64,000 nt of DNA from Methylocystaceae bacterium (lineage in GTDB: Bacteria; Pseudomonadota; Alphaproteobacteria; Rhizobiales; Beijerinckiaceae): NCBI GenBank assembly GCA_009773555.1, contig WSXZ01000030.1, positions 24,761 through 88,760 of the forward strand, given 5' to 3'. The notes below the pieces were generated by a model. It was not told the origin of the DNA and ran no database searches. It was given only the letters and a program-made list of their open reading frames with translations. Numbering within the stretch: the stretch's first letter is position 1; every line of letters begins with the position of its first letter. This document shows positions 1 to 10,345 of this stretch, piece by piece. A program made the position numbers and the translations under genes.

Positions 1-1839
1 GATCTGCCGACGCAGACGGGCTACGACTGCGACCACATTCTCTCGCGCGGCGAGGTCGGCAAGGTCGGCGTGCCGGTCTCGCATCTTGGCGACATGCGCG
101 CGCTCTTCGACGGCATTCCGATCGCCGAGATGAATACGTCGATGACCATCAACGCCACCGCCGTGTGGCTGATGGCGCTCTACATCGCCGCCGCCGAGGA
201 ACAGGGCGCGCCCCGCGCAAAACTGCAGGGCACGACGCAAAACGACATCATCAAGGAATATCTCTCGCGCGGTTCCTATGTGTTTCCGCCGACGCAGTCG
301 CTGCGCCTCACACAGGACCTCATTCTCTTCACAACGAAGGAATGCCCCAAGTTCAATCCGATGAACGTCTGCTCCTACCATCTGCAGGAAGCCGGCGCGA
401 CGCCGTCGCAGGAACTGGCCTATGCGCTCGCGACCGCCGTCGCCATTCTCGACAATGTGAAGACGTCTGGCGAACTCTCGGACGAAGATTTCGCGCAGGT
501 CGTCGGCCGCATCTCCTTCTTCGTCAACGCCGGCATGCGCTTCGTCACCGAACTGTGCAAAATGCGGGCGTTCGCGGAGCTTTGGGAAGAGATCACGCGC
601 GAGCGCTACGGGGTGAAGGACGAGAAGCTCCGCCGCTTCCGCTATGGCGTGCAGGTCAATTCGCTGGGCCTCACCGAGCAGCAGCCGGAAAACAACGTCT
701 ATCGCATCCTGATCGAGATGCTCGCCGTCGTTCTCTCCAAGAACGCGCGCGCGCGCGCCGTGCAGCTTCCGGCCTGGAACGAAGCGCTCGGCCTGCCGCG
801 CCCCTTCGACCAGCAATGGTCGCTGCGCATGCAGCAGATCATGGCCTATGAGACGGACCTCTTGGAATATGGCGACATCTTCGACGGCAATCCGGAGATC
901 GCCCGCAAGGTCGCCGAATTGAAGGCCGAAGCGATGGCCGAACTCAAGAAGATCGAAGAACTCGGCGGCGCGGCCGCGGCGGTCGAGATCGGCTATATGA
1001 AGGGCAAGCTCGTCGAAGCTAACACCGCGCGTCTCGAGTCGATCGAGGCCGGCGAGCAGATCGTCGTCGGCGTCAACAAATTCACTGGCGGCGAGCCGTC
1101 GCCGCTCGCCTCGGGCGACGACCAGATCATGGTCGTGCCGGAACATGTCGAAGCCGAACAGATTGCGCGGCTGAAGGCCTGGCGCGAAAGCCGCGACCAG
1201 AACGCCGCGCAAGCCGCGATCGAAGAGCTGGCCCGCGCCGCCAAGGAAGGCCGCAATATGGTCGAGCCGTCCATCGCTGCGGCGAAGGCGGGCGTCACCA
1301 CCGGCGAATGGGGCAATGTTTTACGCGGGGTGTTCGGGGAATATCGCGCGCCGACGGGCGTCTCCTCGACCGCCCGACAGGTCGGCGGCGCGCTCGACGC
1401 CGTGCGCGGCGAAGTCGAACGCGTGTCGCAAAAGCTCGGCAAGCGCGCGAAATTTTTGGTCGGCAAGCCGGGCCTCGACGGCCATTCCAACGGCGCCGAG
1501 CAGATCGCCGTGCGCGCCCGCGACGCCGGCTTCGACGTGATCTACGCCGGCATCCGCTCGACGCCGGCCGAACTCGTCGAGGCGGCGAAGAAGGAAGGCG
1601 CGCATTGCATCGGCCTCTCCATTCTCTCAGGCTCGCATGTGACGCTGGCGCATGAAGTGATCAAACTGATGAAGCAGGAGGGCGTGGACGCGCCGCTGGT
1701 CGTCGGCGGCATTATTCCGCCAGCCGATGAAAAGCTTTTGCGCGACGCGGGCGTCGCGGCGGTCTATACGCCGAAGAACTATGACCTCAACGCCATCATG
1801 ACCGACCTCGCCCACATCATCGAGAAGGCGGCGGTTTAG
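1..1839 (+). CDS. meaA: Ethylmalonyl-CoA mutase, B12-dependent (5' end outside window)
   Basis: The reading frame is open from base 1, so the gene starts upstream; 612 residues are visible. The first part is the mutase TIM-barrel region. The last ~130 residues are a cobalamin-binding domain with the D-x-H-x-x-G motif (DGHSNG, near base 1480) and a later GxSxLxxxH-type stretch (GLSILSGSH). Family knowledge: MeaA/Ecm converts ethylmalonyl-CoA to methylsuccinyl-CoA in the ethylmalonyl-CoA pathway, which regenerates glyoxylate in methylotrophs and acetate-assimilating alphaproteobacteria lacking isocitrate lyase. Methylmalonyl-CoA mutase is the closest alternative, but this is a single chain with its own C-terminal B12 domain and MeaA-like sequence. 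It is followed by a pair of facing palindromic repeats. Confidence 0.9.
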   Translation, partial: DLPTQTGYDCDHILSRGEVGKVGVPVSHLGDMRALFDGIPIAEMNTSMTINATAVWLMALYIAAAEEQGAPRAKLQGTTQNDIIKEYLSRGSYVFPPTQSLRLTQDLILFTTKECPKFNPMNVCSYHLQEAGATPSQELAYALATAVAILDNVKTSGELSDEDFAQVVGRISFFVNAGMRFVTELCKMRAFAELWEEITRERYGVKDEKLRRFRYGVQVNSLGLTEQQPENNVYRILIEMLAVVLSKNARARAVQLPAWNEALGLPRPFDQQWSLRMQQIMAYETDLLEYGDIFDGNPEIARKVAELKAEAMAELKKIEELGGAAAAVEIGYMKGKLVEANTARLESIEAGEQIVVGVNKFTGGEPSPLASGDDQIMVVPEHVEAEQIARLKAWRESRDQNAAQAAIEELARAAKEGRNMVEPSIAAAKAGVTTGEWGNVLRGVFGEYRAPTGVSSTARQVGGALDAVRGEVERVSQKLGKRAKFLVGKPGLDGHSNGAEQIAVRARDAGFDVIYAGIRSTPAELVEAAKKEGAHCIGLSILSGSHVTLAHEVIKLMKQEGVDAPLVVGGIIPPADEKLLRDAGVAAVYTPKNYDLNAIMTDLAHIIEKAAV

Positions 1840-1860
1840 GCGCGAATCGCAACCTCTCCG

Positions 1861-1892
1861 CGTCATGCCCGCGCTCGTCGCGGGCATCCACG
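1861..1892. repeat. Short palindromic repeat (family A), first of a facing pair
   Basis: This 32-base unit begins CGTCATG, ends CATCCACG and has an internal hairpin (GCCCGCG/CGCGGGC). It faces a second unit at 1934-1965 in opposite orientation. The same family occurs at 3865, 3971, 23864 and 23960. Such repeats are very common between genes in Rhizobiales. Confidence 0.75.
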
Positions 1893-1933
1893 CGCCAGTT
1901 CAGTCGGCCTGCCGCATAAGTGGCGATTGCCTT

Positions 1934-1965
1934 CGTGGATGGCCGGGACAAGCCCGGCCATGACG
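1934..1965. repeat. Short palindromic repeat (family A), second of a facing pair
   Basis: This is the reverse-orientation partner of 1861-1892, beginning CGTGGATGGCC and ending GCCATGACG. About 41 bases separate the two units. The pair lies between meaA and the MFS gene, about 100 bases before the latter's start. Confidence 0.75.
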
Positions 1966-2070
1966 CGCCCAATGTCAGGTCTCGACAGGGATTGCTTTGG
2001 GCAGCCCGGACTTGTGCCGCGCGCCGCGCATGCGCAATAACCGACCTACGAAAACAAGCTCGGGAAGTTA

Positions 2071-3792
2071 ATGACTGCCGACGCCATCGCCCCACCCGAT
2101 TTCTTTAGCCGGGATCGAACCATCGCTTCTCCCGCCTTCAATCGCTGGCTCGTGCCGCCGGCGGCGCTGGCGATTCATCTCTGCATCGGCATGGCCTACG
2201 GCTTTTCCGTCTTCTGGCTGCCGCTGTCGCGGATCATTGGCGGCGCGCAGCCGAAGGAATGCCCTGAGACGCTCGGGTTTTTCGCCACGCTCGTGGCGAC
2301 CGATTGCGACTGGAAGGTCAGCTGGCTTGGCTGGACCTTCACGCTCTTTTTCGTCCTGCTCGGCTCCTCGGCGGCGGTCTTCGGCCATTGGCTGGAGACG
2401 GCCGGACCCCGAAAGGCCGGTCTCGCGGCGGCCTGCTGCTGGTGCGGCGGCCTGCTGATCTCGGCGCTCGGCGTCTATCTGCATCAGATCTCTTTGCTGT
2501 GGATCGGCTCCGGCGTGATCGGCGGCATTGGTCTCGGGCTCGGATATATCTCGCCCGTCTCGACGCTCATCAAATGGTTTCCCGACCGGCGCGGCCTGGC
2601 GACGGGTCTCGCGATCATGGGATTTGGCGGCGGCGCCATGATCGGCGCGCCGCTCGCCGACCGGCTGATGGGCTTCTACGCCACGCCGGCTTCGCCGGGC
2701 GTCTGGCAGACCTTCGTGACGCTGGCGGCGATCTATTTCGCCTTCATGGTCGCCGGCGCGCTCAGCTACCGGGTGCCGTCCGAAGGCTGGACGCCGGAAG
2801 GATTCACGCCGCCCGCGGCGGCCAAGAACGCCATGGTGACGCATCGTCATGTGCATCTCGACGTCGCCTGGAAGACGCCGCAATTCTGGCTGCTCTGGGC
2901 CGTGCTCTGTCTCAACGTCTCCGCCGGCATCGGCGTTCTGGGCATGGCCTCGCCGATGCTGCAGGAAGTTTTCGGCGGCAGGCTGATCGGTCTGGACATC
3001 GGTTTTGATCAGCTCGCCCCCGATCAGAAAAAGCAGATCGCGGCGATCGCAGCGGGCTTCACTGGCCTGTTGAGCCTGTGCAACATCGGCGGGCGCATCG
3101 GCTGGGCCTCGGCGTCCGATACATTTGGCCGCAAGGTCACCTACGCGATCTTTTTTATCGTCGGCATCGCGCTCTATTCCGCCGAACCCTTCGCGGCGAA
3201 GGGCGGCATGGTCGGCCTCTTCGTCCTGCTCTTCGCCGTCATCATCACCATGTATGGCGGCGGCTTCGCGACGATCCCCGCCTATCTCGCCGACATCTTC
3301 GGCACGCATCATGTCGGCGCCATTCATGGCCGGCTGCTGACCGCCTGGTCGACGGCGGGCGTGCTCGGACCGGTGCTGGTCAATTACATTCGCGAATATC
3401 AGCTTGCGCACGGCGCGCCGCGCGAAGACGCCTATAATCAGACCATGTATGTGCTCGCGGGCCTGCTGCTCTGCGGTCTCGTCTGCAATCTGCTGGTGCG
3501 GCCCTGCGCCGAGAAATATTACATGAGCGATGAAGAGGTCGCGGCGCAAAAGCACATCACGGTCGCCGAGGTCGTCAAGGAAGATGACGAGGTCCACGCC
3601 GACTTCGAGGATTTCGTCGAAGAAGGGTTGGACCCCGCGGCGACCGACGCCGATCCGCCGGTCGCCGCGCGCCCGTCGCCCGGCTCAAAGGGCGGATCAT
3701 TGCTGCTGGTTTTCGCCTGGGCCGCCGTTGGCGTCCCCCTCGCCTGGGGGGTCTGGACGACGCTTCTCAAAACCGCCGCGCTGTTTCACTAG
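2071..3792 (+). CDS. MFS transporter, oxalate/formate antiporter (OFA) type
   Basis: The 573-residue protein has about 12 hydrophobic segments in two halves separated by a polar loop near residue 250. Long glycine-rich membrane segments (such as VIGGIGLGLGYISPVSTLIKW, shortened) and the motif FPDRRGLATG resemble the OFA family of the major facilitator superfamily, which exchanges oxalate, formate or other small carboxylates. The C-terminus carries an acidic cytoplasmic stretch (around residues 495-535) and then one more hydrophobic segment, so it is longer than OxlT. The start follows GGGAAG at suitable spacing. Substrate is unproven; formate or oxalate export would suit a C1 metabolism, but that is inference. 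Confidence 0.8.
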   Translation: MTADAIAPPDFFSRDRTIASPAFNRWLVPPAALAIHLCIGMAYGFSVFWLPLSRIIGGAQPKECPETLGFFATLVATDCDWKVSWLGWTFTLFFVLLGSSAAVFGHWLETAGPRKAGLAAACCWCGGLLISALGVYLHQISLLWIGSGVIGGIGLGLGYISPVSTLIKWFPDRRGLATGLAIMGFGGGAMIGAPLADRLMGFYATPASPGVWQTFVTLAAIYFAFMVAGALSYRVPSEGWTPEGFTPPAAAKNAMVTHRHVHLDVAWKTPQFWLLWAVLCLNVSAGIGVLGMASPMLQEVFGGRLIGLDIGFDQLAPDQKKQIAAIAAGFTGLLSLCNIGGRIGWASASDTFGRKVTYAIFFIVGIALYSAEPFAAKGGMVGLFVLLFAVIITMYGGGFATIPAYLADIFGTHHVGAIHGRLLTAWSTAGVLGPVLVNYIREYQLAHGAPREDAYNQTMYVLAGLLLCGLVCNLLVRPCAEKYYMSDEEVAAQKHITVAEVVKEDDEVHADFEDFVEEGLDPAATDADPPVAARPSPGSKGGSLLLVFAWAAVGVPLAWGVWTTLLKTAALFH

Positions 3793-3864
3793 GCGCTCGC
3801 GATGAGCTTAATCGGCTTCGGGCGGCAGGCTTCGAACTCGGCTTAATTTCAACTCACTTTCAGC

Positions 3865-3896
3865 CGTCATGCCCGGCCTTGTGCCGGGCATCCACG
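3865..3896. repeat. Short palindromic repeat (family A)
   Basis: The unit begins CGTCATGCCC and ends GGGCATCCACG, with a central hairpin. It faces the unit at 3971-4002. Confidence 0.75.
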
Positions 3897-3970
3897 CCGG
3901 GACATCGCGAGGCGCATCGCGCGGAGGCGGTATATTTGGTTCATGTTCTCACATTTGCATCGCGTGGTCG

Positions 3971-4002
3971 CGTGGATGGCCGCGACAAGCGCGGCCATGA
4001 CG
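3971..4002. repeat. Short palindromic repeat (family A)
   Basis: This reverse-orientation partner of 3865-3896 begins CGTGGATGGCC and ends GGCCATGACG. About 74 bases separate the two. Confidence 0.75.
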
Positions 4003-4147
4003 CGGTGAGATGACGCCTGTTAACCTGGGTTCGGTCCTGTTTCGCGCGGCCCTCGCCTTGATCGCGGCCGGCTTGTTTGCCAGAAGTCGGAGTCGCTTGG
4101 CGCCTTCGTGATTCGTCGCGGGGCCGACAAACGAGACGAGGGCCTCT

Positions 4148-5020
4148 ATGGCGACCGCTTGCACGAATGGGCTCGACACCGGTTTTGTCGATCTCGGTTA
4201 TATGAAAGTCGCCGTTCTTGGCGTGGTGCAGGGCATCACCGAGCTTCTGCCGATCTCCTCGACCGCGCATATGCGCATCGTGCCGGCGCTGCTCGGCTGG
4301 AAGGACCCCGGCTCCGCCTTCTCCGCGGCGATGCAGCTCGCGGCGCTCGCCGCCGTCGTCAGCTATTTCTGGAGCGACATCCGCGCGCTTGCCGAGGGGT
4401 CCGTGCGGGCGCTGGTGCGGCGCGATTTCAACGCCTGGACCTTTCGCTTCGTCGTCTGGATCGCGCTCGCGACCGTGCCGATCGGCATCGCCGGCCTCGC
4501 GCTGTCGCATACGCTCAACACCTGCGGCTCGCCGCTGCGCACGCTGCCGGTGATCGGCATTTCCTCGATCGTGATGGCGGCGCTGCTCGCCATCGCCGAA
4601 CTCTATTGCAATCACAAGCGCACGCTCGAACATGTCAGCCTGAAGGACGCGATGATCGTCGGCTTCGCGCAGGTCGGCGCGCTCATTCCGGGCGTCTCGC
4701 GCTCGGGCTCGACTCTGACGGCGGCGCTCTTCTTAGACCTCAAGCGCGAGGAAGCGGCGCGCTTTTCCTTCCTGCTCGGCCTGCCGGCGATCGCCCTCGC
4801 GGGCCTCAAGGAGCTGTGGGAGCTGCATAAGGCGCAGCTCGATTTCCACGGCTGGGCGGTGCTGACGCTCGGGCTCTTCGTCGCCTCGATCTCCGCCTTT
4901 GTCGCGATCTGGGGCTTGCTGCGGATTCTCGAGCGCTTCTCCGCCTGGCCCTTCGTCTTCTATCGCGCCTTCATCGGAATCGTGCTGCTCGTCGGCTTCT
5001 ACGCAGGCTTTTTGGTCTGA
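4148..5020 (+). CDS. uppP: Undecaprenyl-diphosphatase UppP (BacA family)
   Basis: The 290-residue integral membrane protein removes a phosphate from undecaprenyl diphosphate, recycling the lipid carrier for peptidoglycan and other envelope polymers; loss or overproduction alters bacitracin sensitivity in other bacteria. Both signature motifs are present: QGITELLPISSTAH near the N-terminus and PGVSRSGST in the second half. Length is close to the family norm (about 265-290). The first ~18 residues precede the usual N-terminus, so a start at the in-frame ATG at 4202 is possible. It converges with ccrM across a large palindrome. Confidence 0.93.
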   Translation: MATACTNGLDTGFVDLGYMKVAVLGVVQGITELLPISSTAHMRIVPALLGWKDPGSAFSAAMQLAALAAVVSYFWSDIRALAEGSVRALVRRDFNAWTFRFVVWIALATVPIGIAGLALSHTLNTCGSPLRTLPVIGISSIVMAALLAIAELYCNHKRTLEHVSLKDAMIVGFAQVGALIPGVSRSGSTLTAALFLDLKREEAARFSFLLGLPAIALAGLKELWELHKAQLDFHGWAVLTLGLFVASISAFVAIWGLLRILERFSAWPFVFYRAFIGIVLLVGFYAGFLV

Positions 5021-5049
5021 TACGAATTTCGTCGACCGCTACGCAGGGT

Positions 5050-5151
5050 GTCATTCCCGACAGGCCGAAGGCCTGATCGGGAATCCAGAGCCAATACAGG
5101 AGCGCTGGTCTGCTCTGGATTCCCGATCGCGCTTCGCGCGTCGGGAATGAC
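5050..5151. repeat. Large composite palindrome between convergent uppP and ccrM
   Basis: About 102 bases read GTCATTCCCGAC at one end and GTCGGGAATGAC at the other. Each arm has its own small hairpin (GGCCGAAGGCC; GCGCTTCGCGC) and an inner inverted pair (CCAGAGC / GCTCTGGA). It fills the gap between the two convergent genes and may act as a two-way transcription stop, although no T-run follows. Confidence 0.75.
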
Positions 5152-5211
5152 ATGAGAGAGTTCAGACGGAAATAGTCACAGGCGCTCTACCCGTCTCAGG
5201 AAGAGAGCACG

Positions 5212-6447
<1,236 letters not shown>

Positions 6448-6536
6448 TTAGATTGGCAAAATGCAGACGTCTCTTTTTCGAACGGAAGTCTTAAAGAAGT
6501 AAAAAGGTTAGCGAATAGTTGACGAGGCCTCACGCG

Positions 6537-7120
6537 TCACGCCTCACGCACGGGCGCGAAGCTGACGCGGTGCGCCGGGCTCGCGCCGTGCAGCGCCAGC
6601 GCGTCGAGGTGACGCTGCACGGCGTAGCCGACATTCGTCTCAAAACCATAGTGCGGATAGTGGACGGCGAGGCGGCGCATCATGGCGTCGCGCGCGACCT
6701 TGGCGACGATCGAGGCGGCGGCGATGCTGAGCGCCGTCGCGTCGCCCTTGATGATCAGCTGGCAGGGGCAGTTGACCGGCGGCCGGTCGTTGCCGTCGAT
6801 GAGAAGATAGGCCGGCGTCTGGGCAAGGCCGGCGACCGCCCGCGCCATCGCCGCGAGCGTCGCCTGGCGGATATTGATGCGGTCGATCTCGGCGGGCGCG
6901 ACGAAGGCGACGCTCACGGCGAGCGCGCTGGCCATGATGCGCTCAAACGCTTCTTCGCGCTGCGCCTGATTCAGCACCTTCGAATCATCGAGGCCCCGCG
7001 GCCGTCGTTCGGGATCGAGAATCACCGCCGCCGCCGCCACCGGACCCGCGAGCGGCCCGCGTCCAACCTCGTCGACGCCGGCGATCGGCCAGACGCCTTT
7101 TGGGGCCCCTTGGCCGTCAC
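6537..7120 (-). pseudogene. rnhB: Ribonuclease HII, frame disrupted near the N-terminus
   Basis: RNase HII removes RNA from RNA-DNA hybrids and single ribonucleotides. The catalytic DEVGRG motif (base ~7075) and the region [20 protein letters not shown] are present, continuing to a normal C-terminus. Upstream of the WPIAGVDE segment (first base 7091) that frame runs back to a TAG with no ATG, GTG or TTG. A GTG at 7120 preceded by GGGAGGA has the right spacing to be the start but is in another frame. The simplest reading is a start at 7120, about ten codons, then a loss congruent to 1 mod 3 near 7091-7096. The gene lies just upstream of ccrM on the same strand. Confidence 0.7.
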
Positions 7121-7306
7121 CAACGCTCCTCCCGGGCGGATCGCTAGGGTCCTGCGCGACGGTGGCGTCAGTGCAGGACCGCGCAGCGAATAAAGCGCGG
7201 CGGGCGGGCGGCTGGCAACCGGAAAGACGGCGTTTGCGGCCGCGTCCAATGAATTCTCGGCCCGCGCGAGCGCAATAAGCTCGCCGGAGACGAGTCTAAG
7301 ATGGGC

Positions 7307-8437
7307 TCAGAAGAGGCTGAGCTGCTGCGGCGCGCGGCGCGGCGGCTCGAACAGATCCGTTCGCAGCCTCGTTTTCTGCGTGAACCCTAGCCGGGCGGCC
7401 GCGAGCTCGAAACGCCGGCCGATCATCCAGGCGTAGGGCCCCTCGCCTTTCATGCGGGTCCCGAAGGACGCATCGTAAAGCTTGCCGTCTCGCGTCGAGC
7501 GCACGAGCGCGAGGGCGCGGCGGGCCCTGTCAGGAAAATGCGTCGCCAGCCATTCGGTGAAGAGATCGCGCAATTCGAGCGGCAGCCGCAGCAGCACATA
7601 GCCCGCTTCGCGCGCGCCGGCGGCGTGCGCCCGCGTCAAGATCCGCTCGATCTCGTCGTCATTGATGGCGGGAATGATCGGCGCCGTCATCACCGCCGTC
7701 GGCACGCCGGCGGCGCTGAGCTTTTCGATGGTCTCGAGCCGCAGCTCCGGCGTTGCGGCGCGTGGCTCCATCAGCCGCGCGAGCGTGCGGTCGAGCGTCG
7801 TCACCGAGATCGCGACCTTCGCAAGGCCCTTGGCCGCCATTGGCGCGAGCAGATCGAGGTCACGCAGGACGAGCGCGGACTTCGTCACGATGCCGACCGG
7901 ATGATTGGCGCGCGCCAGCACTTCGAGGATCGAACGCATCACGCGATGGCTTTTCTCGGCGGGCTGATAGGGATCGGTGTTGGTGCCGATGGCGATCGTC
8001 TTGGGGACATAGCCCGGCGCCGACAATTCGCGTTCGAGAAGCTGCGCCGCGCCGTCCTTGACGAAGATCTCGGTCTCGAAATCGAGGCCGGGCGAAAAGC
8101 CCATATAGGCGTGCGTCGGCCGCGCGAAACAATACACGCAGCCATGCTCGCAGCCGCGATAGGGATTGATCGAGCGATCGAACGAAATATCCGGCGAATC
8201 ATTCCTGGTGATGATGGTACGCGGCTTCTCGACGTGGAAATTGGTCTTGAGCGCCGGCAGGCTCTCGAGCGACCCCCAGCCGTCGTCGGCCTCCTCGCGC
8301 GTCTCCTTTTCGAAACGGCCGCTGCGCTTCGACAGCGCGCCGCGTCCGCGCCGGCGCTCGGCGTCGACGAGGGCCGCGGCGTCGATCGGCTGCGGCGCGC
8401 CTTTTGTCTCTGCCGATGCCTGAGCCGCACGCCCCAT
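7307..8437 (-). CDS. Radical SAM protein, PA0069 family
   Basis: The 376-residue protein has the iron-sulfur signature RGCEHGCVYCFARPTH near residue 95 and a (beta/alpha) radical SAM core. Next come an IGTNTDPYQPAEK segment and a C-terminal region typical of the PA0069/SplB-like group. The family is widespread in proteobacteria, and a DNA-repair role has been suggested from similarity to spore photoproduct lyase, but the substrate is not established. The N-terminal ~60 residues are polar and probably flexible. It is transcribed away from the hss terminator and towards rnhB. Confidence 0.82.
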   Translation of the reverse strand: MGRAAQASAETKGAPQPIDAAALVDAERRRGRGALSKRSGRFEKETREEADDGWGSLESLPALKTNFHVEKPRTIITRNDSPDISFDRSINPYRGCEHGCVYCFARPTHAYMGFSPGLDFETEIFVKDGAAQLLERELSAPGYVPKTIAIGTNTDPYQPAEKSHRVMRSILEVLARANHPVGIVTKSALVLRDLDLLAPMAAKGLAKVAISVTTLDRTLARLMEPRAATPELRLETIEKLSAAGVPTAVMTAPIIPAINDDEIERILTRAHAAGAREAGYVLLRLPLELRDLFTEWLATHFPDRARRALALVRSTRDGKLYDASFGTRMKGEGPYAWMIGRRFELAAARLGFTQKTRLRTDLFEPPRRAPQQLSLF

Positions 8438-8550
8438 GTTCGCAACCTCTGCCCAGCGTCGGCCCGAGGATCGCCGTGGCGACCGCTCAGAACCAACGCT
8501 AGTCAGAACATATAGAGAACATTAAAGTGAGGCAAGCGGCTTTCTGAACG

Positions 8551-8580
8551 AAAAAGCGCGCCGACTCTCGACGGCGCGCC
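8551..8580 (-). terminator. Intrinsic terminator of hss
   Basis: Read on the minus strand, GGCGCGCCG pairs with CGGCGCGC around a TCGAGAGT loop and is followed by TTTTT. It lies about 26 bases past the hss stop codon. Confidence 0.85.
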
Positions 8581-8605
8581 TCCTAATGCTGCGCTTGAGG
8601 CGCCC

Positions 8606-10039
8606 TCAGCGCACGAGAACATTCCTGAACTGCCACGGATCGCTTTCGTCGATATCTTCCGGGAACAGCCCGGGACGCCCCTCGAGCGGCGTCCAATCCG
8701 TGTAATAGCCCTTCACCGGGCCGAGATACGGCAGCTGCACGTCGAGGCAGCGCCTGTAGTCGACCTCGTCGGCCTCGACGATTCCCGCCTGCGGATTCTC
8801 CAGCGCCCAGACCATGCCGGCGAGCGCCGCCGAACTCACCTGAAGTCCGGTGGCGTTCTGATAGGGCGCGAGATCGCGAGTCTCCTCGATCGAGAGCTGC
8901 GACCCGTACCAATAGGCGTTCCTGGCGTGGCCGTAGAGCAGCACCCCGAGCTCGTCGATCCCGTCGACGATCTCGTGCTCGTCGAGAATCTTCCAGCTCT
9001 CCTGCATCTTGCCGGCGGCGCCGAACATCTCGTGCAGAGAAAGCACGGCGTCGTCGGCGGGATGATAGGCGTAGTGACAGGTCGGACGATAGATCGCCTG
9101 ACCCTTCTCGTCGCGCAGCGTGAGATAATCCGCGATCGAGATCGACTCATTGTGGGTGACGAGAAAGCCATATTGCGGCCCCGGCGTCGGGCACCATGAG
9201 CGCACGCGCGTATTGGCGCCGGGCGACAGCAGATAGATCGCCGCGCCGCAGCCGGCCGGATGCGTGCGGCCGATGTCGGGCAAAGATTTTTCATGCGTGC
9301 CCCAGCCGAGTTCGGCGGGCTGCAGGCCCTCGGAGACAAAGCCTTCGACCGACCAGGTGTTGACGAAGACGTCGCGCGGCTTCGGATTGCGCGCGCGCTG
9401 GGTGTCGCGTTCGGCGATGTGGACGCCCTTGACCCCGAGCTTTTGGGCGAGCGCGCCCCATTCGGCGCGCGTCGCCGGCTCCTTGTCGAAGGCGTCCGTG
9501 TCGCGCGCGATATCGACGAGCGCCTGCTTGACGAACCAGGACACCATGCCGGGATTGGCGCCGACGCAGGACACCGCCGTCGATCCGCCGGGATTTTTGC
9601 GGCGCTCTTCGAGCACCGTCTCGCGCAGGGCATAATTGGTGCGCGCTTCATTGGACATGCTCTTGTCGAAGTAGAAGCCCGGCCATGGCTCCACCACCGT
9701 GTCGACGCACAGCGCGTTCAATTCGCGCGCGAGCTTGATGATCGCGAGCGAAGAAACGTCGACCGAGAGATTAACGATAAAGCCCTGGCCTTCGCCCTTG
9801 GTCAAAAGCGGGGTCAAGACGTCGCGGTAGTTCTCCGGCGTCAGCCTGGTTTTCAGAAAAGCGATGCCGCGCTCGTCCAGCAGACGGCGATGCGTATCGA
9901 CCGGGTCGATGACGGTGACGCGCGATTTGTCGAAATCGAAATGGCGCTCGATCAGCGGCAAAATGCCTCGGCCGATGGAGCCGAAGCCGATCAGCACGAT
10001 CGGACCGGTGATTTTGCCGTAGTTTGGCCAAGTCGACAT
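8606..10039 (-). CDS. hss: Homospermidine synthase
   Basis: The 477-residue NAD-dependent enzyme makes sym-homospermidine from putrescine (or spermidine plus putrescine); homospermidine is the main polyamine of many rhizobia and methylotrophs. An N-terminal Rossmann motif, IVLIGFGSIGRG (residues ~14-25), is followed by the saccharopine-dehydrogenase-like fold. Full length matches the bacterial family (about 470-480). The ATG follows GGGAG. A good terminator lies downstream, so it is probably a single-gene unit. The upstream 306 bases hold a palindromic repeat and the likely promoter. Confidence 0.94.
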   Translation of the reverse strand: MSTWPNYGKITGPIVLIGFGSIGRGILPLIERHFDFDKSRVTVIDPVDTHRRLLDERGIAFLKTRLTPENYRDVLTPLLTKGEGQGFIVNLSVDVSSLAIIKLARELNALCVDTVVEPWPGFYFDKSMSNEARTNYALRETVLEERRKNPGGSTAVSCVGANPGMVSWFVKQALVDIARDTDAFDKEPATRAEWGALAQKLGVKGVHIAERDTQRARNPKPRDVFVNTWSVEGFVSEGLQPAELGWGTHEKSLPDIGRTHPAGCGAAIYLLSPGANTRVRSWCPTPGPQYGFLVTHNESISIADYLTLRDEKGQAIYRPTCHYAYHPADDAVLSLHEMFGAAGKMQESWKILDEHEIVDGIDELGVLLYGHARNAYWYGSQLSIEETRDLAPYQNATGLQVSSAALAGMVWALENPQAGIVEADEVDYRRCLDVQLPYLGPVKGYYTDWTPLEGRPGLFPEDIDESDPWQFRNVLVR

Positions 10040-10345
10040 GAGGCGCAGCTCCCGAGAAAGATATTGCGCCGCGATAAAGCAAGCGCGGACGTATTAATCA
10101 AGAGCTTGAGAGATTTGCGGCGGGCGCATGGCTTGGCGCTTTTTGCGCGCGCTCGGCGACACGCAGGCCAGTTGGGCGTCTTCGAGGACATGCGGGCGTG
10201 GCCCATCGGTCATTAAGATGCGCAAGGGCCCCTCGTCCTTCGAGACGCCCTCTTCGAGGCCTTCCTACAAGCTTAGGAGCGCCCGAATGGCGGCGTCTCG
10301 AAGGGCGAGGACCGCAGCGCGATCAAAAATTTAGACCTTGGAATT
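10040..10345. other. Intergenic region upstream of hss
   Basis: There is no convincing gene. It contains the palindromic repeat at 10230-10310 near the aas stop codon and presumably the hss promoter in the A/T-richer part (10060-10110). Confidence 0.55.
10230..10310. repeat. Palindromic repeat (family B)
   Basis: CCTCGTCCTTCGAGACGCC at one end is matched by GGCGTCTCGAAGGGCGAGG at the other, about 40 bases apart. A related element is at 26781-26843. The element lies just after the aas gene. Confidence 0.7.

Larger units (their letters stand above)
3793..4147. other. Intergenic region with two palindromic repeats
   Basis: I see no credible gene here. The stretch holds two family A repeats facing each other (3865-3896 and 3971-4002) and the presumed promoter of uppP. 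Open frames across it on the minus strand are low-complexity shadows. Confidence 0.6.

Noticed and set aside
2068..3597. Long open frame (about 509 codons) on the minus strand across the MFS gene
   Set aside because: It mirrors the GC-rich third-codon bias of the plus-strand gene and has a charged, low-complexity composition; no domain is visible.
6508..6523. CtrA-like sequence upstream of ccrM (TTAG-N7-TTGAC)
   Set aside because: Two mismatches to TTAA-N7-TTAAC make it too weak to list, although CtrA control of ccrM is known in Caulobacter.
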